64,000 nt of DNA from Lysobacter arenosi (lineage in GTDB: Bacteria > Pseudomonadota > Gammaproteobacteria > Xanthomonadales > Xanthomonadaceae): assembly GCF_016613475.2 (NCBI RefSeq), contig NZ_CP071517.1, positions 2,046,001 through 2,110,000 of the forward strand, written 5' to 3'. The notes under the pieces are model-generated. The model was not told the origin of the DNA and ran no database searches. It saw nothing but the letters and a program-made list of their open reading frames with translations. Every line of letters begins with the position of its first letter. Position 1 is the first letter of the stretch. The position numbers were made by a program, and so were the translations under genes. Of the stretch, positions 56,805-64,000 are shown in pieces.

Positions 56805-57554
56805 CTAGGCAGTTTCGCGATGGGCGTACAGGAATGTGTTCCGGAACTCCGCCCACGGTTCGTCGTGGTGGCGACAACTGAACCCACGTGCCTCAAGATC
56901 GCGGAGCACGACGTCGAGGTGGTAGACGTGCAGTTGCATGGCCGGTTCGAAGACCGGTCGCCCGCGAAGGATGTTGCGCAACCAGTTCGCCGGCGGAAAC
57001 GCATAGCGAAGCCGTACGAGACCGCGGACGATCGGCGAATCGTTATGACCAGTCAGTATCTGCACCGCCAGGCAGCCTCCAGGACTGACCCGATCTGCAA
57101 GGGACTGCAGGATCACACGACCGCGGCGCCAGGGAATGTGCTGCAGAACGATATGCGAATGCACCAGGTCGAATTCGCCCGAGGCGCGGGACAAGCCGTC
57201 GTCGGATTCAATGAAGGTGACATTCGACACCCCGGCTGCGTCGCAGTTGCGCCGTGCTTCGGCAATCATGGACGGCGAGATGTCGACAGCGGTGACGCGA
57301 TCAGCACGCCGGGCCAACGGGATGACCAGACGACCGACGCCGCACCCGAAATCCAGGGCCGATCCTGGCTCGAATCCGGAGCCGAATGCATCTTTGAGGT
57401 TCCGCACGGTCCTGGCGATGTGCTCCTCGCCGGACGCGAAAAACTCACTCTTGGCCTCGCCGGTCATCGAATCCGTACGAAAGCGTTCGCTGCTGCACAC
57501 TCCGAAATACGGGTCGGCTGCGCCCCATTGCTCCCAGTCTCGATCCGTACCCAT
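56805..57554 (-). CDS. SAM-dependent class I methyltransferase
   Basis: A 249-residue protein. SAM motif I is SALDFGCGVGRLVIPLARRA, motif II VTAVDISPSMIAEARRN, and the post-motif segment EFDLVHSHIVLQHIPWRRG. Similar proteins are annotated as methyltransferase domain 11/25 proteins, and the acceptor is unknown. ATG 57554 has GGGGAG eight bases upstream. An earlier ATG at 57575 would add seven residues. It is antisense between pilD and coaE and interrupts the otherwise conserved pilD-coaE adjacency, so it may be a late arrival linked to the glycan cassette. Confidence 0.82.
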   Translation of the reverse strand: MGTDRDWEQWGAADPYFGVCSSERFRTDSMTGEAKSEFFASGEEHIARTVRNLKDAFGSGFEPGSALDFGCGVGRLVIPLARRADRVTAVDISPSMIAEARRNCDAAGVSNVTFIESDDGLSRASGEFDLVHSHIVLQHIPWRRGRVILQSLADRVSPGGCLAVQILTGHNDSPIVRGLVRLRYAFPPANWLRNILRGRPVFEPAMQLHVYHLDVVLRDLEARGFSCRHHDEPWAEFRNTFLYAHRETA

Positions 57555-57707
57555 GTGGTGACTCCCCTTCAGCAAGGCTCCATCTTACCCGGACGCCGCC
57601 GCCCGCCGAACCGCATCCGGGCATCGCTGGACCGTGTCATAGGCGGACTCTGACCGCCTTCACTGTTCGCATGTAGCGTCAGCGGAGCTTGCCTATATGA
57701 TCCGCGC

Positions 57708-58331
57708 ATGAGCGATTTCATCATTGGCGTCACCGGCGGCGTCGCCTCAGGCAAGAGCGTCGTCACGCGCCGGTTCGAGGAACTTGGGGTGGTCGTGGCC
57801 GATGCCGATGTCGCCGCCCGCGCCGCGGTGGCGCCCGGGTCGGCCGGGCTGGCCGAAGTCGTTGCCGCGTTCGGGGTCGAGGTCCTGGCTGCCGACGGGG
57901 GCCTTGATCGCGCGGCCATGCGCAAGCGGGCCTTTGGCGACGAGGCCGCGCGGCGACGACTGGAAGCGATCATCCACCCGCGCGTGCGGATCGCACTGCA
58001 TGAAGCCTGCCTCGCGGCCCCTGGACCTTATGCAATCGCCGCCATCCCGCTGCTGACCGAGGGCGGTGGCCGCGAAGCTTATCCCTGGCTGGCGCGGATC
58101 CTGGTGGTCGACGTGCCGGTCGCCGTGCAGCGTGCGCGGTTGATGGCGCGCGACGGTGTCGATGCCGGGCTGGCTGAGCGGATGATCGCGGCGCAGGCGA
58201 CGCGTTCGCAGCGCCTGGCTGTTGCCGATGATGTACTGGTCAATGACGGCGCGCTGGACGCGCTCGACGGGCCCATCGCGGCCCTTGATCGCTGCTATCG
58301 CGCCCTGGCCGCGGTCGTCGACCGCAGCTGA
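57708..58331 (+). CDS. coaE: Dephospho-CoA kinase
   Basis: Last enzyme of coenzyme A synthesis, phosphorylating the ribose 3'-OH of dephospho-CoA. The product has 207 residues. The P-loop reads GVTGGVASGKSVVTRRF (residues 7-23), the acceptor Asp is in [13 protein letters not shown], and the lid and CoA-binding region contain IIHPRVRIALHE and IPLLTEGGGREAYPWLARI. TATAT just upstream of the ATG may be a -10 element. The stop is directly adjacent to the stop of the convergent Nudix gene. Confidence 0.95.
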   Translation: MSDFIIGVTGGVASGKSVVTRRFEELGVVVADADVAARAAVAPGSAGLAEVVAAFGVEVLAADGGLDRAAMRKRAFGDEAARRRLEAIIHPRVRIALHEACLAAPGPYAIAAIPLLTEGGGREAYPWLARILVVDVPVAVQRARLMARDGVDAGLAERMIAAQATRSQRLAVADDVLVNDGALDALDGPIAALDRCYRALAAVVDRS

Positions 58332-59333
58332 TCACGCCGGCCAGAGGCTGCGAATCGCGGCCACGCCCTGTGCGCCGTGCGCACGGGCTTCATCGAGGTC
58401 TTCAGGGGTCAGCCCGCCGATCGCATAGATCGGCAGCGACACATGCTCGCGCAAGGCGGCGAACGCGTCCCAGCCGATGCCGGCAATTCCCGGATGGCTG
58501 GGCGTCGCCCTGACACTGCCCAGCACCGCGAAGTCGCAGGCCAATGCCTCTGCCGCTATCAGGTCCTCGAGGACATGGCAGGACGCCGCGAGCGGCAGCC
58601 CGGGCGGTAGCGGCCGCTCACGCTGTGCGTGCAGAAGCGTGGACGGGAGGTGCAGGCCGGTACCCAGTTCCCGGGCGAGATCGGCATCGGCATTGATCAG
58701 TACTTCGGCACCGGCGTGCCGGCACCGCTGCACTGCCTGGGTCGCGAGCGATCGCCAGCGTGCCGGATCCAGCCCGGGCGCACGCAGCTGGACGCGGCGA
58801 ACACCGGCCGCCAGCGCGGCTTCCAGCTGCAGCAACCAGAGTGCATCGTCGTCTTCGGGTGTCGGAGTGACCAGGTAGTGTGATGGCTGCAACAGCGCGG
58901 CCACCACCGGCCGATCCGCCGGCGGCATCGCATAACTGGCGAGCTTGTGCGGCGGCACCCACACCAGCGCCTGCCCCTCGCGTCCACGCGCGTTGCCGCG
59001 CCATTGGGCGACGATGCGCACGTCCAGGCGAAGGCGCTTGTCCGGATAGAGCTGCGGCACCGTGATCAGGGGCGCGCCCAGTTCGACGTCGATGCCGAGT
59101 TCTTCGTGGAGTTCGCGCACCAGCGCGTCCTCGGCCGACTCGCCGGGTTCGTGTTTGCCGCCGGGGAATTCCCACAGACCTGCCAGGTCGCGGCCTTCGG
59201 TGCGTCGCGCCAGCAGGATGCGGCCGCGGGCGTCGCGGATGACGCCGGCCATGACTTCGACGATACGGGTCGGCGCCGACCGCTCAGGGCCAGGCGGATG
59301 GGTAGAAACGGCTGGAGGGGGGTGGCCGGTCAT
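58332..59333 (-). CDS. Nudix (MutT-type) hydrolase fused to ThiE-like domain
   Basis: A 333-residue fusion. The N-terminal Nudix domain has the full box GGKHEPGESAEDALVRELHE-ELGI and resembles MutT, the 8-oxo-dGTP pyrophosphatase. The C-terminal half (about 155-333) is a TIM-barrel of the thiamine-phosphate synthase type: VQLRAPGLDPARW, LINADADLARELGTGLHLP, FAVLGSVRATPSHPG, PIYAIGGLTPEDLDEARAHG. This fusion is known in gammaproteobacteria, where the ThiE-like part appears not to make thiamine and its role is open. The start could be slightly downstream of ATG 59333. Confidence 0.9.
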   Translation of the reverse strand: MTGHPPPAVSTHPPGPERSAPTRIVEVMAGVIRDARGRILLARRTEGRDLAGLWEFPGGKHEPGESAEDALVRELHEELGIDVELGAPLITVPQLYPDKRLRLDVRIVAQWRGNARGREGQALVWVPPHKLASYAMPPADRPVVAALLQPSHYLVTPTPEDDDALWLLQLEAALAAGVRRVQLRAPGLDPARWRSLATQAVQRCRHAGAEVLINADADLARELGTGLHLPSTLLHAQRERPLPPGLPLAASCHVLEDLIAAEALACDFAVLGSVRATPSHPGIAGIGWDAFAALREHVSLPIYAIGGLTPEDLDEARAHGAQGVAAIRSLWPA

Positions 59334-59340
59334 GGTGTGC

Positions 59341-59474
59341 GCGCTTTTGGCGCCCTGCCCTCACCCCAACCCGCACTCCGGCCCGAGCGCATAGCGCTCG
59401 GGCGTTCGAGGACACGCGAGCCAATGGCTCGCAAGCTGTGTCCTCTCACCCCGCATTCGGGAGAGGGACTTTTT
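59341..59474. repeat. Cluster of nested palindromes between the Nudix gene and secA
   Basis: In order: CCCTCACCCCAACC, then CCCGAGCGC-ATA-GCGCTCGGG (59382-59402), then GAGGACAC...GTGTCCTC flanking GCGAGCCAATGGCTCGC (about 59409-59451), then CTCACCCCGCATTCGGGAGAGGG. This is typical of complex REP-like intergenic elements of the group. It may also end secA transcription. Confidence 0.65.
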
Positions 59475-59492
59475 GAGCAATGCAACCGAAGG

Positions 59493-62225
<2,733 letters not shown>

Positions 62226-62330
62226 GTACGGGTCCGGAAAGCGGAACAGGGGAACCAGCAGGCAGGACGCACTCAGAGTGCGCGTCCGCCAGCAAGTTCC
62301 CCGGAAGGAGGTCGGCTTGAAATGGAATCG

Positions 62331-62352
62331 GGGCGCCGAGCGCCCCGATCGC
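62331..62352 (-). promoter_or_regulatory. GC-rich hairpin in the M23-secA gap
   Basis: ATCGGGGCGC (about 62333) pairs with GCGCCCCGAT around a CGA-type loop. It is a perfect inverted repeat without a T-run on either side. It lies between the M23 stop (62486) and the secA start (62225), where it could attenuate or process the secA message. The same gap also has GGGGCCGGAGCCCC (62456-62469), a common dispersed palindrome. Confidence 0.5.
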
Positions 62353-62485
62353 ATCGAGCCTGAACTGTGGCCAGTCCGATTGTACCGTGGGGGCGCCTTG
62401 GCGTGCTTGCAAGGCAAACCTGCGTCAGGCGCTTCAGCCCGGCAGGCTCACATCGGGGCCGGAGCCCCTCCCACGATCGCCGGAA

Positions 62486-63409
62486 TCAACCCTTGATCTG
62501 GACCTTCAGCGGCGACTGCTGGCTGAGGAAATTGCGCGGATTGACCACGCGACCGTTCTCCCACACCTCGAAGTGCACGTGGGCACCGGTGGAGCGGCCC
62601 GTCGAACCGGCCTTGGCGATTTCCTGGCCGGCACGCACCAGCTCGCCGACCTTGTGGGTCAGGCGCGAGTTGTGGGCGTAACGGGTGACGTAGCCATTGC
62701 CATGATCGACCTCGATCACGTTGCCGTAGCCCGAGCGCACGCCCGAGTAGCTGACCACGCCATCGGCCACGGCCAGGACCGGGTCACCGACGTTGGCCTT
62801 GAAGTCCAGGCCCTTGTGGTTGGCGTGACCGCCGCTGAACGGATCGGCGCGACCGCCGAAGCCGGAGGTGATGTAGCTGCCGGCGATCGGCTCGCGGCCC
62901 GGGACCGCGTTCATGTCGAGCTGGCGGTTGAACAGCAGCGACTCGAGCACCGAGAGCTGCTCGCCCGAGGCCTGGAACTGCTGGCCCAGGGTGGCCATGC
63001 CTTCGTCGAGCTCGGACTTGGTCATGTCGCGGACCGGGCCGACACCACCGACGCCGACCGGCTTGTCGAAATCGAACTCGCCGTCCTGGAGCTGGCCGAT
63101 GCGGGTCAGGCGCTCACCGAGGGCGTTGAGGCGGTTGGCCTCGGCCTGCAGCTCGCCCATGCGGGCGGCCAGGGCATTGATCTCGCGCTGGGCGTCACGG
63201 CGGGTGGCCGCGATCAGCGCTTCCTGGTTGTCGGCCTTGCTGCGCAGCAGGGCGTTGTCGGCAATGCCGGCGCCAGCACCGATCGCCGCGCCGCCGCCGA
63301 GTAGAAGGGCGATGGCCAGGGCGGGACGCTGCGCTCCCCAGTAACCGGCCTGCTGCAACCAATGCGACAGCTGGGCGCGGGTTTTGTTTACGATGGATGG
63401 ATAGGTCAT
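62486..63409 (-). CDS. M23/LytM-type peptidoglycan peptidase or regulator
   Basis: A 307-residue membrane-anchored protein. One N-terminal helix (PALAIALLLGGGAAIGAGAG, about 29-48) precedes a periplasmic coiled coil (LAARMGELQAEANRLNALGE). The C-terminal M23 domain has the metal ligands His and Asp in NHKGLDFKA, His in YVTRYAHNSRL and HVHF in TGAHVHFEVWENGRVVNP. All ligands are present, so endopeptidase activity on cross-links is likely. It sits upstream of secA and is divergent from dciA, with only five bases between start codons. Confidence 0.93.
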   Translation of the reverse strand: MTYPSIVNKTRAQLSHWLQQAGYWGAQRPALAIALLLGGGAAIGAGAGIADNALLRSKADNQEALIAATRRDAQREINALAARMGELQAEANRLNALGERLTRIGQLQDGEFDFDKPVGVGGVGPVRDMTKSELDEGMATLGQQFQASGEQLSVLESLLFNRQLDMNAVPGREPIAGSYITSGFGGRADPFSGGHANHKGLDFKANVGDPVLAVADGVVSYSGVRSGYGNVIEVDHGNGYVTRYAHNSRLTHKVGELVRAGQEIAKAGSTGRSTGAHVHFEVWENGRVVNPRNFLSQQSPLKVQIKG

Positions 63410-63414
63410 GTCTT

Positions 63415-63852
63415 ATGTCTGATTCCAAGCCCAGGAACCCCAAGAGAGGTCCATCGACTCCGCAAGCCGCGCTTGATGCGCTGCTGGCCGAGCCCGCTGG
63501 TGGCCCAATTCGTCGAGCCTTGTGGCTCGAACAACTGGACCTACGGTTACGCCCACACCTGCCCCCGTCTCTGGCCGCGCACGCGCGGCTGGCCAATTAC
63601 GAACGAGGCAGGCTCGTGTTTGTCGTCGATGCCCCGGTATGGCGTGCCAAGTTGCGGCTCGCTGCCCCGGAACTGCTCGACGCGGCCCGTTCCGTCGGGC
63701 TGGATGCGGCTGAACTGATCGTCAAAACGACAACTCCGACGACTGCCTCCCCACAATCGGATCGGAAAGCCAAACCCATCTCAGCGACTGCACTGCTAGC
63801 ACTGCAGGCCGCTCTGGCCCTCCTGAAAGACCCGGACTCTGCCGGTTCTTAA
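63415..63852 (+). CDS. dciA: DUF721 protein, DciA-like replicative helicase loader
   Basis: A 145-residue protein of the DUF721 family, to which DciA, the ancestral bacterial DnaB operator, belongs. The core reads LEQLDLRLRPHLPPSLAAHA, LVFVVDAPVWRAKLRLAAPE and LLDAARSVGLDAAELIV, and a polar disordered tail follows. The expected KH-like W-x-LR pattern is present (WRAKLRL). ATG 63415 avoids overlap with the divergent peptidase gene, while ATG 63397 would overlap it. Some annotators call this simply DUF721. Confidence 0.78.
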   Translation: MSDSKPRNPKRGPSTPQAALDALLAEPAGGPIRRALWLEQLDLRLRPHLPPSLAAHARLANYERGRLVFVVDAPVWRAKLRLAAPELLDAARSVGLDAAELIVKTTTPTTASPQSDRKAKPISATALLALQAALALLKDPDSAGS

Positions 63853-63947
63853 GGGGGGCCGCCGAACCCGATGGACTTCGTGGAGACCTTGGCAAACTTG
63901 TTGCCGGGGTCCATCGATTGGCTGCGGTCGGGGCATGCTAAAGGCCC

Positions 63948-63972
63948 AACCCTTTGAATTTGTTAAAGGGTT
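63948..63972. terminator. A/T-rich hairpin at the window edge
   Basis: AACCCTTT (63948-63955) pairs with AAAGGGTT (63965-63972) around GAATTTGTT. The surrounding 100 bases after dciA are non-coding and less GC-rich than the rest of the window. It may terminate dciA or lie in the leader of a gene beyond the edge. Confidence 0.5.
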
Positions 63973-64000
63973 AGAAACAATTTGCTAGGTTTCCGTTAAA

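Overview
The window is GC-rich, densely coding chromosomal DNA from a gammaproteobacterium, most likely of the Lysobacter/Luteimonas/Xanthomonas group (Xanthomonadaceae). This rests on the overall protein character, the gene order pilS-pilR / pilA / pilB-pilC-pilD-coaE, the tol-pal-queE-queC arrangement, the otsB-GH15-otsA cluster and the short dispersed palindromes. No rRNA, prophage, transposase or CRISPR array was seen.

Layout. 1-1700: the end of a DUF1214 protein, two small unassigned genes and five copies of a hairpin repeat. 1713-17385: almost entirely minus strand. Read in transcription order it holds aspS, an acidic protein, a GNAT, an esterase, yebC, ruvC, ruvA, kup, ruvB, ybgC, tolQ, tolR, tolA, tolB, pal, cpoB, queE, queC and tRNA-Lys. 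17400-26100: four palindromic repeats before aspS, a DUF3011 protein, an FmdB-type zinc ribbon, an ABC-F ATPase, a YbaL/Kef exchanger, an unknown membrane protein and clpB with a sigma32-like promoter. 26244-30277: trehalose cluster otsB-GH15-otsA. 30305-35785: glyoxalase I, an NCS2 permease and a tightly overlapped group rluD-pgeF-DUF4166-DCC-DUF3574. 35865-40587: bamD, nadE, sucD and sucC.

40800-56776 is the type IV pilus locus: pilS-pilR, two pilins, then a block of surface-glycan genes (GT-C transferase, FkbM-like methyltransferase, flippase, GT4, a UDP-GlcNAc 2-epimerase-like enzyme and a lipid-anchored GT2), then pilB-pilC-pilD. The block looks like a variable cassette between conserved pil genes and is my best candidate for a little-described system: pilin O-glycosylation from a lipid-linked sugar donor. 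56805-63852 holds a methyltransferase, coaE, a Nudix-ThiE fusion, secA, an M23 peptidase and dciA.

A striking technical feature is that six normally intact genes (pal, ruvB, clpB, otsA, DCC, DUF3574) are broken or scrambled by 1-2 base insertions, each inside a CCWGG pentamer. ruvB has a second insertion elsewhere that restores its frame. I read this as a systematic sequencing artefact, probably at modified CCWGG sites, rather than six pseudogenes. Those genes should be treated as functional until reads show otherwise.
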